Assembly: GCF_013085545.1 (NCBI RefSeq)
Contig: NZ_CP039543.1
Coordinates: forward strand, 3,379,322 to 3,443,321
DNA length: 64,000 nucleotides
Origin: Oceanidesulfovibrio marinus
GTDB taxonomy: Bacteria > Desulfobacterota > Desulfovibrionia > Desulfovibrionales > Desulfovibrionaceae
Reading direction: 5' to 3'
Shown here one piece after another: positions 43,597 to 55,032 of the stretch; position 1 is the first letter of the stretch; each line of letters opens with the position of its first letter. The notes under the pieces are model-generated. The model saw only the letters and a program-made list of their open reading frames with translations, was not told where the DNA came from and ran no database searches. Position numbers and translations under genes: made by a program.

Positions 43597-45561
43597 TCAG
43601 AGGCTGGCGAAACGCTCGATGGCCTTCTTGTATGCGGCAATGCCCTCGGCCAGTCCCTCGGCCTGACGCTTCAGGTATGTCTTGGACTTGAGCCGCTTGG
43701 CCTCGGTGTGGTTCGTTATGTAGCCGAGCTCCACCAGGACGGATGGCATGCGCGCGCCCATGAGCACGTAGAACGGTGCCGAGCGCACGCCCTGGTCGCG
43801 GATCTTGTAGTGCTTGCGCAGAGAGGTGATGGCGGCGGACTGCACGGAGTTGGCCAGCTCGCGCGACTCCTTCATCTTGGAGGAGAGCATCAGGTCCGTG
43901 AGGATGAACTGGAGATCGGAGATTTTCTTGGTGGAGACGGCGTTTTCCCGCGCGGCCACGCGTACGGCGTCGTCCGAGGTGGCGAGGTCCAGGTAGTACG
44001 TCTCCATGCCGCTGATCTTGTTCGACGTGGGGAAGGCGTTGCAGTGGACGGAGACGAAGAGATCGGCCTTTTTCACGTTGGCCAGGGCCGTGCGCTCCTC
44101 CAGGGGAATGAAGATGTCCTTTTCGCGGGTGTAGAGGACCTCGAATCCCTTTTCCTTCAGGTTCTCGCCCAGCAGCTTGGCGAACTGGAGGTTGACGTTC
44201 TTCTCGATCACGCCGTTGGCCATGGCGCCGGGGTCCTTGCCGCCGTGGCCTGCGTCGATCATGATTGTGCCGATGGTCAGGCCGAGTTGCTCCACAAGCT
44301 GGTCGGCGTGCTTCTTGCGGTCCGGGGTGAGGTCGTAGTTCACCTTGGCCTCGCCGGAGGATTTCGCGCCGCCGGCAGAGGGCTTGGCGTTGTCCGCCAC
44401 CGTGGCCGGCTCCTTCTTCACGGGCTCGCGGACAGGGCGCTTGACCGGCCTGAGGGGATTGTCGCCAACAGGCTGGCGTACGGCCTGGGCCGCGGCCTGC
44501 GCCGCTTCCTTCAGGGCCTGCTCTTTGAGGCTGGCAGGGTCGAGGTTGGCGTCCGGCGCGGAGACGTCGATGAGCAGGCGGTAGTCCTCGCCGCTCTCCA
44601 TGGCGAAAATCTTGTACTTGCGGATGTCCTGGAAATCGAGAACCACGCGCGCCTTGGTGGGGGTGTTCTGCCCTGCGCGAACCCGGCGCAGGATACCGTC
44701 GGAGATGGCCAGGTCGTTGTTGACGTTGTTGGCCAGGCGGGTGTGCTCGAAGTCGATGTAGAGGCGGTGGGGCTTGTTGGCAGCCGCGTTGGGGCCCAGC
44801 ACGTTGTAGGTGTAGGCCGCTTCCTTGTTCAGCACCACCACCACGCGGGAGAACTCGTCCGAGGACTGGTAGCGCACGTCGATGAGCCGGGCGTCACCGG
44901 GCGGCACGTTGCGTTTCGCCGGAGCCTCGGCCACGGCCTTTGCGCCGGCGTCGGTGGATTGCAGCTCGGCGGGATCAGGCTTGCCGGTGGGCGTCGCGGC
45001 GATGACCGCGTGCTCCTCGCCCACGATCTCCGCGCGCAGGGCCTTGGCCCGCTCCACCATGTCGCCCTCAGGATAGGTGGCGATCTGCGCGTCGAGCACG
45101 TCCACGGCCTTGGGCGCGTTCTTGAGGTGCTGATACTCGATGACCGCCATGTGGTAGAGGGCGTCGTCCGACCAGGAGTGGCCGGGATAGCGCGTGGCCA
45201 CGCGCTGGAAGTAGTCCACGGCCACGCGGAAGTCGGTCTTCAGATAGGAGCGCTTGCCGAGCTCGTAGTTGACCCGGCCGACGTAGAACAGGGCCTTGGG
45301 CGCATAGGGGCCTTCGGGCGACTCCTTGAACACGGCGAGGAACCGTGTTTCCAGGGATTGCCAGTGGGAGCGGTACTGTGCGCGCTTCGAGTCCTGCCGC
45401 AGGGAGTGGAAGTCCTTCCACGCGGACTTGAACTCGGCCTCGGCGTTGGCCGAAGCCGCGCCTGCCCAGAGCATGATGCACAGACACGCCGCCAGTACGG
45501 CGGCGAGGCGCTTTCTTGCGTTTGTTTTCAGGATGGTATCGAGCATGTCAGTAACCCGCAC
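43597..45561 (-). CDS. N-acetylmuramoyl-L-alanine amidase (AmiC type) with AMIN domain
   Basis: The product is 654 residues from GTG 45561 (AAAGGGG 5 nt upstream); ATG 45546 is the alternative. A signal peptide ending near 'GAASANA' is followed by a TPR-like helical region, an AMIN domain (~215-330, 'RVVVVLNKEAAYTY'), a Pro/Lys-rich linker, and a zinc amidase_3 domain with 'IMIDAGHGGKDPG', 'VSVHCNA' and 'VLVELGYITN'. It cleaves peptide side chains from glycan in the periplasm, usually during cell separation. Confidence 0.93.
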   Translation of the reverse strand: MRVTDMLDTILKTNARKRLAAVLAACLCIMLWAGAASANAEAEFKSAWKDFHSLRQDSKRAQYRSHWQSLETRFLAVFKESPEGPYAPKALFYVGRVNYELGKRSYLKTDFRVAVDYFQRVATRYPGHSWSDDALYHMAVIEYQHLKNAPKAVDVLDAQIATYPEGDMVERAKALRAEIVGEEHAVIAATPTGKPDPAELQSTDAGAKAVAEAPAKRNVPPGDARLIDVRYQSSDEFSRVVVVLNKEAAYTYNVLGPNAAANKPHRLYIDFEHTRLANNVNNDLAISDGILRRVRAGQNTPTKARVVLDFQDIRKYKIFAMESGEDYRLLIDVSAPDANLDPASLKEQALKEAAQAAAQAVRQPVGDNPLRPVKRPVREPVKKEPATVADNAKPSAGGAKSSGEAKVNYDLTPDRKKHADQLVEQLGLTIGTIMIDAGHGGKDPGAMANGVIEKNVNLQFAKLLGENLKEKGFEVLYTREKDIFIPLEERTALANVKKADLFVSVHCNAFPTSNKISGMETYYLDLATSDDAVRVAARENAVSTKKISDLQFILTDLMLSSKMKESRELANSVQSAAITSLRKHYKIRDQGVRSAPFYVLMGARMPSVLVELGYITNHTEAKRLKSKTYLKRQAEGLAEGIAAYKKAIERFASL

Positions 45562-45589
45562 ACCTGCCCCTTTCGCCGGAAAACCGACG

Positions 45590-47437
<1,848 letters not shown>

Positions 47438-47497
47438 GGACGGACTCCTAGCGGGACATTGTGTCCGGTAACAGTTTGCGGAAGCGGCTCCGCCGGT

Positions 47498-48136
47498 TCA
47501 TTGCGCCTCTCCGGCCCGGGCGAGAAACTCGGGCCAACCTTGCAGCAGGGCCTTGAGGGCCTGGCCGCGGTGGCTGCGCCTGTTCTTTTCCTCGGGGGCG
47601 AGCTGCGCCGAAGTGCAGCCGGCGTCCGGCACGAGGAAGAGCGGGTCGTAGCCGAAGCCGTTGTCGCCGCCGGGCTCCAGGGCGATGCGTCCTTCCCAGG
47701 CACGCTCGGCCACAAGGGTCTCTTCGTTGGGCGCTGCCGCGGCCATGCAGCAGACGAACCGCGCGGTGCGTTTATCCATGGGCACGCCCTGCAGGGCGGC
47801 CAGAAGCTTGGCGTTGTTGCGCGCATCCTGGGTCATCGCTTCGCCGCCGGGCACGTCGCCGGGCTGGGCGTAACGGGCGGAGTAGACGCCGGGCGCGCCG
47901 TCCAGGGCGTCCACTGCCAGGCCGGAGTCGTCGGCCACGGCAATGTGTCCCGTGGCGCGGGCCACGGTGAGCGCCTTGAACAGGGCGTTCTCGGCAAAGG
48001 TTTCGCCGTCTTCGGGAATCTCGCCGATCTCGGGGAAGCGGTCGAGGCCCAGGACCTCGACCCCGTAAGGTTCAAGCAGCCGCGTGAGCTCGGCGATCTT
48101 GCCGGCGTTGCGGGTGGCCAGGACCAGTGTCGTCAC
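47498..48136 (-). CDS. rdgB: dITP/XTP pyrophosphatase (RdgB/HAM1)
   Basis: The product is 212 residues. 'LATRNAGKIAEL', 'DDSGLAVDAL', 'GFGYDPLFLVP' and 'RRSHRGQAL' are the family motifs. It removes non-canonical purine nucleotides such as dITP and XTP. It is 60 nt upstream of glmS on the same strand. Confidence 0.93.
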   Translation of the reverse strand: MTTLVLATRNAGKIAELTRLLEPYGVEVLGLDRFPEIGEIPEDGETFAENALFKALTVARATGHIAVADDSGLAVDALDGAPGVYSARYAQPGDVPGGEAMTQDARNNAKLLAALQGVPMDKRTARFVCCMAAAAPNEETLVAERAWEGRIALEPGGDNGFGYDPLFLVPDAGCTSAQLAPEEKNRRSHRGQALKALLQGWPEFLARAGEAQ

Positions 48137-48399
48137 AAATCGTCTCCAGTCGTCGGCAGCGCGGCGTTTTCCCGTACGCCATCGGACGCATGCGGCATGC
48201 CGGCGGTCTTGAAAAAAAGCGCATGGGAAAGCGCTGTCGAAAAACGTCCGCTTTCTTCGATATCAAAGAGTATAGATAAACTCAAGAGATCATCTACAAA
48301 GACAAGGGATGTCGCGGGCTTGGCGTCGCCGGAGGCGCGGGAAAACCGCACGGGAAAAGCGTTTTGAATAAGCTGCTGTAATAATATGGTATTATACAA

Positions 48400-49944
48400 C
48401 TACTCTGAGCCGTTCGCACTCTCCTGGCCGAGTTCGGCGTCCGCGTCTTCGTCCACAGCCAGGACCGGAGGCAACAGGAGGCGCACCGTAGTGCCCTGAC
48501 CCACGCGGCTGGTCAGCTCCACCTGGCCCCCCATTTCCTCGATGATTTTTTTGGTCATGGCAAGCCCCAGGCCGGCGCCCTGGTTCTTGGTGGAGAAGAA
48601 CGGGTTGAAGACCTTTTCCCGCAGGTCCTCGGCAATGCCGGGACCATTGTCCTCGGCCTCCAGGGAGATGAACTGGTCGCGCATGCCGGTGCGCAGTTGC
48701 AGCTTGCCGCCGCCCTGCATGGCTTCCATGGCGTTGCGGATGAGGTTGATGACGCACTGCTTGAGGAGGTCGGCGTCGCCCTTGGCGCGGGCGATGGAGT
48801 CGTCCAGCTCCATGCAGCAGGAGATCTTCTGGGAGTCGCAGGCCAGGCCGAAAAGCTCCATGGTCTCGCGCACCATGGCGTTCACGTCCACCCAGTCCTG
48901 CTTGGCGTCCGTGGGCCGGGCGAAGTTGGTGGTGGACTTGAGAATGCTGTCCAGCCGTTTGGACTCCTCCAGGATGATGGAGACCTTCTCGCGGTCGTTC
49001 TCCCCAAGGGCGGAGGAGCGCATCAGCGCATTGGCGAACCCGGCGATGGCGAAGAGCGGGTTGCGGATCTCGTGGGCGATGTAGGTGGAGAGCTCGCCGA
49101 TGGCGGCCATCTTCTCCGACTGCGCGAGGCGTTGCTCCATGTGCGTGCGGTTGGTGATGTCCCGGCGCATCTCCACCACGGCGCGGATCTCGCCCTCGGC
49201 GTTGAACACGGGATAGGTGTAGATGCGGTAGTAGCGCATCCGGCCGTCCTTATCCACGTAGGTGTACACGCTCTCGGCCTTCTGGCGGGTCTCCATGGTC
49301 TTGCTCAGGGGGCACTGAGCATCCAGGGTGCAGCAGAACGAGCCGCCCTCGATGTCCGAGCACTGGCCGCCGATGAGCCTCTCCTTGGGCTGGTGCACCC
49401 GTTGCGGCAGGTGGTTGTTCATGTCCAGGATGGTGCCGTCCGGAGCGAGGAGCACGATGTCTTCTTGGACCTCGTCGAACAAGGTGTTAAAGATCGAGCG
49501 TGTGTAGGAGAGGTCGCCCACGCACTTGCCGAACTCGTGCATGGAGTGTAGCAGCCGGCTGAAGCATCCTGCCGAGCGGGCGTTGATGGCCGAGACCGTG
49601 GGAGGCAGCGAGGCGCGGAGCGCGAGGAAGTGCTCGGAGTCGCCGCTCAGGTCCAGCAGCAGCTCCAGATCGGGCACTGCGGCCAGGAGGTCCGGAACAC
49701 TGGAGAAGACGGGGTTGGCAGCGGCATGGGCCGCCACTTGGGCCGGAGGATCGGCAGCGGGATCGCCGCCGTTCATGACAACAACGCCGCCTATGGCCAT
49801 CCAGGGGCATGAGGAGCGGAACTCGGCCGTGTTGACGAGCTCGACGAACTCGTCGAGAGCCGTGTGTGGCCCTACGGCGCCGATGAGGAACGCCTTGGCG
49901 TCGGTGTCCGTATCCGGAGGGTTTTGTCTCGTGTGCTCGGGCAT
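48400..49944 (-). CDS. PAS-domain sensor histidine kinase with Cys-rich PAS
   Basis: The product is 514 residues without membrane helices, so it is a soluble kinase. Residues ~15-150 form an N-terminal domain with a Rossmann-like start ('AFLIGAVGPH'). A PAS domain (~165-290) contains 'CSDIEGGSFCCTLDAQCPLS', four Cys that could bind metal or sense redox state. The kinase core has H-box 'IAHEIRNPLFAIAGF', N-box 'LIRNAMEAM', and 'DNGPGI' and 'GAGLGLAM'. No response regulator gene is adjacent. The 263 nt between it and rdgB contain no confident gene. Confidence 0.88.
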   Translation of the reverse strand: MPEHTRQNPPDTDTDAKAFLIGAVGPHTALDEFVELVNTAEFRSSCPWMAIGGVVVMNGGDPAADPPAQVAAHAAANPVFSSVPDLLAAVPDLELLLDLSGDSEHFLALRASLPPTVSAINARSAGCFSRLLHSMHEFGKCVGDLSYTRSIFNTLFDEVQEDIVLLAPDGTILDMNNHLPQRVHQPKERLIGGQCSDIEGGSFCCTLDAQCPLSKTMETRQKAESVYTYVDKDGRMRYYRIYTYPVFNAEGEIRAVVEMRRDITNRTHMEQRLAQSEKMAAIGELSTYIAHEIRNPLFAIAGFANALMRSSALGENDREKVSIILEESKRLDSILKSTTNFARPTDAKQDWVDVNAMVRETMELFGLACDSQKISCCMELDDSIARAKGDADLLKQCVINLIRNAMEAMQGGGKLQLRTGMRDQFISLEAEDNGPGIAEDLREKVFNPFFSTKNQGAGLGLAMTKKIIEEMGGQVELTSRVGQGTTVRLLLPPVLAVDEDADAELGQESANGSE

Positions 49945-50158
49945 GCGTGTCTAAGCGGAGCCCCCTCAGCTCGTTCAGTCTACCGGTAAAACCGGCCTGC
50001 TCGGAATGATGTGATATTCGAGCCTACACTTTTTCCGAGGCATATGAAAAGGGGGGGTGATTGGTTTGGCCTCGTCCTTTCCGGCACAAGGCGGCGGGAA
50101 ATGCGGCTGAATGAACGCAACCACCTGTCTCGAGAACATTTTTGAATGGAATGTCCAC

Positions 50159-51553
50159 ATGGATCACCCCATACGAGTTCATGTCACGAGCCTCGGTTGT
50201 CCGAAAAACACCGTGGACACGGAGCGGCTGGTGGGCGCCCTCTCGCCGGGAATGGAGCTCACGCCCCATCCTGACGACGCCGACCTCATCCTGGTGAACA
50301 CCTGCGCCTTCATCCATCCGGCCGTGGAGGAGTCCATCGAGACGATTCTGGAGCTGGTGCGCACGGCAGAGGAGGAGAACCCCACGGCCGTAGTGGCCGT
50401 GGCCGGGTGCCTGGTGCAGCGCTACGGCGCAGACGAGCTGGCCGCCGAGATGCCGGAGGTGGATCTGTGGCTTGTTCCGGATGACTGGCCGCGCTGGCAC
50501 GGCCTGGTCCTTGCGGCTGTGGAGGCACGCCGCGCCGGCGGCCTCTTCAAGTTCGCCGGCGGGCAGAGCGATGCGGCGGACACAGTCGGGGCTCTGGATC
50601 TGAAGCCGGGCAGCCTGCGCTCGCTCTCCACCACGGCCGGGCATGCCTATCTGAAGGTGAGCGAAGGCTGCGACCACGCCTGCGGTTTCTGCACCATCCC
50701 GTCCATCAAGGGGCCGCATGTGAGCTTCGACGCCGACGCCCTGGTGGCCGAGGCCGAGGCCCTGGTCGCCGGCAGGCACGGACCGCCGGTCAAGGAGCTC
50801 GTGCTCGTGGGCCAGGATCTCACGGCCTGGGGTCGGACCGGGGGTACGGGCTCGAAATCTCTGACGGCGCTGCTGGAGCGCCTACTGAAGATCAACGGCC
50901 TGACCTGGCTGCGGACCATGTATCTCTACCCGGCCGGGCTGGACGAGCGGCTGCTGGACTTCTACAGGGCCAACGCCGATCCGCAGGGAACCCTGCTGCC
51001 GTACTTCGACATTCCGCTGCAGCATGCGCATCCGGATATCCTGCGCAGGATGGGGCGGCCGTTCTCCGGCGATCCCATGCGCGTGGTGGAGCGGGTGCGC
51101 GCCAAGGTGCCGGAATCGGTGCTGCGCACCACGTTCATCGTGGGCTATCCCGGCGAGGAGGAGCAGCACTTCGAGGCGCTGGAGCAGTTTGTGCGCGAGG
51201 TGCGCTTCCAGCATCTGGGGGTGTTCCCCTACTGGCCGGAGGAGGGCACGCCGGCGGCGGCCATGGAGAACCAGGTGGAGGACGCGGTGAAGCAGGAGCG
51301 GCTCGCGCGGCTCATGAGCATGCAGGCGGAGATCAGCGCGGAGCTGCTGGAGGCTTACGTGGACGAGGAGATGGACGTGCTGGTGGACGACATGGTGCCG
51401 GACTGGCCGGGTCTGCACCGGGGCCGGGTGTGGCTGCAGGCGCCGGATGTGGATGGGGTTACCTATATCTCCGGTAAGGGAGTTCATCCGGGAGTCGTAG
51501 TCAAAGCGCTGGTGGAAGACTCGAAAACCTACGATCTAGTAGCGCTGTCTTGA
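50159..51553 (+). CDS. rimO: Ribosomal protein S12 methylthiotransferase
   Basis: ATG 50159 gives 464 residues; ATG 50111 is possible, and neither has a clear ribosome binding site. The N-terminal cluster domain has Cys in 'VTSLGCPKNTVDTE', 'VNTCAFI' and 'VAGCLVQRY'; the radical SAM core has 'CDHACGFC'; a TRAM domain ends the protein. It methylthiolates the S12 aspartate. It is divergent from the histidine kinase and upstream of rpsA. Confidence 0.92.
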   Translation: MDHPIRVHVTSLGCPKNTVDTERLVGALSPGMELTPHPDDADLILVNTCAFIHPAVEESIETILELVRTAEEENPTAVVAVAGCLVQRYGADELAAEMPEVDLWLVPDDWPRWHGLVLAAVEARRAGGLFKFAGGQSDAADTVGALDLKPGSLRSLSTTAGHAYLKVSEGCDHACGFCTIPSIKGPHVSFDADALVAEAEALVAGRHGPPVKELVLVGQDLTAWGRTGGTGSKSLTALLERLLKINGLTWLRTMYLYPAGLDERLLDFYRANADPQGTLLPYFDIPLQHAHPDILRRMGRPFSGDPMRVVERVRAKVPESVLRTTFIVGYPGEEEQHFEALEQFVREVRFQHLGVFPYWPEEGTPAAAMENQVEDAVKQERLARLMSMQAEISAELLEAYVDEEMDVLVDDMVPDWPGLHRGRVWLQAPDVDGVTYISGKGVHPGVVVKALVEDSKTYDLVALS

Positions 51554-51562
51554 ATATAACAG

Positions 51563-51591
51563 TTGTCAACCCTGTTTTTCTCTGTTAGACG
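51563..51591 (+). promoter_or_regulatory. Candidate rpsA promoter
   Basis: TTGTCA (51563-51568) and TAGACG (51586-51591) are spaced by 17 nt just after rimO. Confidence 0.45.
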
Positions 51592-51629
51592 ACGGGTTCC
51601 TTTGAATTAGGAAGGATGTGTTTAAGGCC

Positions 51630-51648
51630 TGACCCGTATTGCGGGTCA
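51630..51648 (+). promoter_or_regulatory. Hairpin in the rpsA leader
   Basis: TGACCCG and CGGGTCA form a 7-bp stem with loop TATTG, 38 nt before the rpsA start. The leader lacks a Shine-Dalgarno sequence near ATG 51686. In E. coli the rpsA leader also lacks one and uses hairpins for S1 autoregulation. Confidence 0.5.
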
Positions 51649-51685
51649 AGTGTGTAACCTTTTGTCATTTTGAGTGAATCCCTTT

Positions 51686-53413
51686 ATGTCCAACGAGTCA
51701 ACCCAAAAAGACCTTTTGATGACCGATGGGGGCCTGGATTTCGAGGCTGCCCTTGAAGATTACCTTAACGCGGATTTCGGCGCCCTCGAAGAAGGCTCCA
51801 TTGTCCAGGGCGAGGTAGTCAAGGCAGACGAGAACACCGTCCTCGTCGACGTCAACTTCAAATCTGAAGGCCAGATCCCTGCGCAAGAGTTTACCGACGC
51901 CGAAGGCAACCTGACGGTGAGCGTTGGTGACAAGGTCGATGTCTTCGTCGTCCGCAAGGACGAGCTGGAAGGGACGTTGATCCTTTCGCGCGACAAGGCC
52001 AAGCGCATGCAGCTCTTCGACAAGCTCGAAGAGATTCAGGAAAAGGACGACACGATCCACGGCCGTATCGTGCGCCGCATCAAAGGCGGTTACACGGTGG
52101 ATCTTGGCGGCCTGGAAGCGTTCCTGCCCGGTTCGCATGTTGATCTGCGACCCGTGCCGGACATGGACGCGCTCGTGGGCGAGGAATTCGATTTCCGCGT
52201 ATTGAAGATCAACCGCCGCCGGTCCAACGTCATTGTCTCCCGCCGCGTGCTGCTCGAAGAAGAGCGCGAGTCCAAGCGCACCGAGCTGCTCAAGACGCTG
52301 GAGGAAGGCCAGACCGTTACCGGTAAGGTCAAGAATATCACCGAGTACGGCGTGTTCGTCGATCTGGGCGGCCTCGACGGCCTGCTGCACATCACGGACA
52401 TGTCCTGGAAGCGCATCAAGCATCCCAAGGAAATGGTCAAGCTGGGCCAGGAGCTGGAGCTCAAGGTCCTTAACTTCGACAAGGAATCCAAGAAGGTTTC
52501 CCTGGGCCTCAAGCAGCTCGTGCCCGATCCGTGGGAAGACATCACCGAGAAATACCCCGAGGGCAAGCGCCTGGAAGGCAAGGTCACCAACCTGGTGGAC
52601 TACGGCGCCTTCGTGGAGCTGGAGCCCGGCGTCGAGGGCCTGGTGCACATCTCCGAGATGTCCTGGACCCGCAAGCTGCGCCACCCCTCCCAGATGGTGA
52701 AGGTGGGCGACGAGGTCGAGGTGGTCATCCTGGGCGTCGACCCCGACAAGAAGCGCATCTCCCTCGGTATGAAGCAGGTCAGCCCGAACCCCTGGGATCT
52801 CGTGGCTGAGAAGTACCCCGAGGGCACCGTGCTCGAAGGTACCATCAAGAACATCACCGAGTTCGGTATCTTCATCGGCATCGAGGACGGCATCGACGGC
52901 CTCATCCACGTCTCGGACATCTCCTGGACCAAGAAGATCCGCCACCCCGAGGAAATCTACCAGGTCGGCGACACCGTCCAGGCCAAGGTCCTCACCGTGG
53001 ACAAGGAGAACGAGAAGTTCACCCTCGGCATCAAGCAGCTCAACGAGGACCCGTGGACCCAGGTTCCCATGCGCTACCCCGTAGGCAGCCTTGTTCGCGG
53101 CACCGTGACCAACATCACCGACTTTGGTCTCTTTGTTGAGGTCGAGGAAGGCATCGAGGGCCTGGTGCACGTCTCCGAGATCTCCATGAAGAAGGTCAAG
53201 AGCCCCTCCGAGATGTTCACCGAGGGCGCGGAGATCGAAGCCAAGGTCATCCATGTCAGCGCTGAAGAGCGCCGGCTCGGCCTCTCCATCAAGCAGATCA
53301 AGGAAGAGGAAGAGCGCAAGAAGCCCAAGGAGTTCCGTTCCTCCGGCGAGGAAGCCGGCACCACCCTGGGCGACCTGTTGAAGCAAAAGCTGGAAGGGGA
53401 CGGTGACGAGTAG
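51686..53413 (+). CDS. rpsA: 30S ribosomal protein S1
   Basis: ATG 51686 gives 575 residues; GTG 51674 and ATG 51719 are alternatives and none has a good ribosome binding site. Six S1/OB repeats are seen, each opening with a 'G-x-V-x-x-I-x-x-[YF]-G-x-F-V' pattern, for example 'GKVKNITEYGVFVDLGG'. It binds mRNA and helps initiation. Codons are biased as in highly expressed genes. The end overlaps the sppA start. Confidence 0.96.
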   Translation: MSNESTQKDLLMTDGGLDFEAALEDYLNADFGALEEGSIVQGEVVKADENTVLVDVNFKSEGQIPAQEFTDAEGNLTVSVGDKVDVFVVRKDELEGTLILSRDKAKRMQLFDKLEEIQEKDDTIHGRIVRRIKGGYTVDLGGLEAFLPGSHVDLRPVPDMDALVGEEFDFRVLKINRRRSNVIVSRRVLLEEERESKRTELLKTLEEGQTVTGKVKNITEYGVFVDLGGLDGLLHITDMSWKRIKHPKEMVKLGQELELKVLNFDKESKKVSLGLKQLVPDPWEDITEKYPEGKRLEGKVTNLVDYGAFVELEPGVEGLVHISEMSWTRKLRHPSQMVKVGDEVEVVILGVDPDKKRISLGMKQVSPNPWDLVAEKYPEGTVLEGTIKNITEFGIFIGIEDGIDGLIHVSDISWTKKIRHPEEIYQVGDTVQAKVLTVDKENEKFTLGIKQLNEDPWTQVPMRYPVGSLVRGTVTNITDFGLFVEVEEGIEGLVHVSEISMKKVKSPSEMFTEGAEIEAKVIHVSAEERRLGLSIKQIKEEEERKKPKEFRSSGEEAGTTLGDLLKQKLEGDGDE

Positions 53414-54299
53414 CGGCGATTTCAGCCAGCGCCACCCGTTTCTTTTCGGATTCGCACTTCTCGCGGCAGTCGTGGTCTTCATGGTTGGAGCCACGGCTGC
53501 CGTTCGTCTTTGGATACTGAACGGGGATGGCGGCATGAGCGGCGAGCGCTACGGCCTCGTGCGCGTGGAAGGGGAAATCGGGGACTCCGAGTCCGTGGTG
53601 GATTTCCTGGACACGCTGCGCGAGGACTCGGACGTGCCCGGCGTGCTCATCCGCATCGACTCCCCGGGCGGCGTGGTCGGTCCGGCGCAGGAGATCTATG
53701 CCGCGGTCAAGAAGCTCGCCGCGGTCAAGCCCGTGGTCGTCTCCATGGGCTCCCTTGCCGCTTCCGGCGGCTACTACGTGGCCTGTCCGGCAGAGACCAT
53801 CGTAGCCAACCCCGGCACCCTCACCGGCTCCATCGGCGTCATCATGTCCCTGGGCAGCTGGCAGGACCTCATGGGCAAGATCGGCTACACCTACGAAGCC
53901 ATCACCTCCGGCGAGATGAAGGATGCCGGCTCGCCTTATCGCGAACTCACGCCCAAGGAGCGCGCCTACTTCCAGAGCCTTGTGGACGACCTCTTCTCGC
54001 AGTTTGTGGAAGACGTGGCCGAGGGCCGGCACATGGACGAGGCCAAGGTGCGCGAGCTGGCAGACGGCCGTGTCTACAGCGGACGCCAGGCCAAGAAGCT
54101 CGGCCTGGTGGACCAGCTCGGCGGTTTCGAGGACGCCAAGGACGTGCTGCGCAAGAAGACCGGCAAGGGCGACCTGCCCTTTGACGAAGGTCCGGTCGAG
54201 GAGGAGAGCCTGCTCGACAGGGTCATCGGCAGCGTCGTCTCCCACGTGGACGGCGCCAGGACGCAACAAGGCCCGCGCTTCGAGTACTCCCTCCGCTAG
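53403..54299 (+). CDS. sppA: Signal peptide peptidase SppA (short form)
   Basis: The product is 298 residues from GTG 53403, which overlaps rpsA by 11 nt with AAGGGGAC upstream. One N-terminal membrane helix (~12-35) is followed by a Clp-like protease domain. The nucleophile Ser is in 'GSLAASGGYYV', and the general base Lys is likely the one in 'SGEMKDAGSPYR'. It degrades cleaved signal peptides in the membrane. Confidence 0.92.
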   Translation: MTSSGDFSQRHPFLFGFALLAAVVVFMVGATAAVRLWILNGDGGMSGERYGLVRVEGEIGDSESVVDFLDTLREDSDVPGVLIRIDSPGGVVGPAQEIYAAVKKLAAVKPVVVSMGSLAASGGYYVACPAETIVANPGTLTGSIGVIMSLGSWQDLMGKIGYTYEAITSGEMKDAGSPYRELTPKERAYFQSLVDDLFSQFVEDVAEGRHMDEAKVRELADGRVYSGRQAKKLGLVDQLGGFEDAKDVLRKKTGKGDLPFDEGPVEEESLLDRVIGSVVSHVDGARTQQGPRFEYSLR

Positions 54300-54436
54300 G
54301 GCGCTTCAGCCCGCACCGTTGTACAATCTGTGATCGCTGCGGCGCGTTGCGCCGTGTTCGCGCTCATGCCGCGTAGCGGCTTCCGCTCACCAGCCTCACT
54401 GTCTCGCTTGTGGCCAGCGTTTCCGGCCCGCCTGGT
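54300..54436. other. Gap with two small hairpins between sppA and the NAT-repeat gene
   Basis: CGGCGC-GTT-GCGCCG (54340-54354) and GCCGC-GTA-GCGGC (54368-54380) lie between the convergent genes. Neither has a clear T-tract; they may still help end transcription. Confidence 0.4.
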
Positions 54437-54778
54437 TCACTGCTGACCGGCATCGCCCGTCGCATTTCTCGCTGCGTCATTCGCGGCGTTGTCCATTCCG
54501 TTCCCTGTCGCATTGGCTGCCGCAGTCGCCGTCGAGTTATCCGTCGCATTCCCCGTTGCATTACCTGTTGCGTTGTCCTCCGAGACATACGGGCCCTCCG
54601 GCGCGTAGCGCCCGCCGTGGCGTTCCTCGCGCCAGCGGCGCACCAAGGGCGAGGGCGCGTCGTCGTAGCGGTTCGGGTAGCGGCGGTAGAGCCCGCGGTC
54701 CAGCCTCGACTGCGCATGCACAGGGGCCGCGCAGGACAAAGCGATGAGCATGGCCCAGGCAAGCAGTACATATCGCAT
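54437..54778 (-). CDS. Secreted protein with Asn-Ala-Thr sequon cluster
   Basis: ATG 54778 has GGAGG upstream and gives 113 residues. A signal peptide ends at 'APVHAQS' (cleavage after AQ or HA). A short Arg/Tyr-rich middle is followed by a C-terminal ~45 residues made almost only of Asn, Ala, Thr, Gly and Asp, with six N-x-S/T sequons (for example 'EDNATGNATGNATDNST'). The sequon codons differ from each other, so it is not a recent DNA repeat expansion. The family is unknown. The tail looks like an N-glycosylation acceptor. Confidence 0.7.
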   Translation of the reverse strand: MRYVLLAWAMLIALSCAAPVHAQSRLDRGLYRRYPNRYDDAPSPLVRRWREERHGGRYAPEGPYVSEDNATGNATGNATDNSTATAAANATGNGMDNAANDAARNATGDAGQQ

Positions 54779-54855
54779 GGCCGTCCTCCTTGTGGCGTCA
54801 GCGGTCGGTATTGGCTGCACCATAGCACAGGCGGCGGGCGTCCGATATCTGTATA

Positions 54856-54886
54856 AAAAGAAGGCAGCCGTCATGCGACGGCTGCC
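54856..54886 (-). terminator. Minus-strand terminator
   Basis: A perfect 10-bp stem (GGCAGCCGTC / GACGGCTGCC, 54863-54886, 4-nt loop) is followed on the minus strand by TTCTTTTT. It ends the transcript of the Gly/Tyr-rich gene 146 nt downstream of its stop. Confidence 0.85.
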
Positions 54887-55032
54887 AGGGCGGGTCAGAC
54901 GGAAGGAAAGTTTCGGGAAGACGGGCCAAGGGGGGCCAGGAGCCCGTCTTCCCTACGGACGGCAGGAGGGTGGCCCAACAATGCGCTCTCGTCCTGTGCG
55001 GCGTCAGGCCAAGAGCACGATCGTTGGAAAGG

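Noticed and set aside
48133-48399. An 88-codon minus-strand frame between the histidine kinase and rdgB
   Set aside because: It needs a TTG start without a ribosome binding site in an AT-rich TATAAT-like context; more likely the rdgB promoter region.
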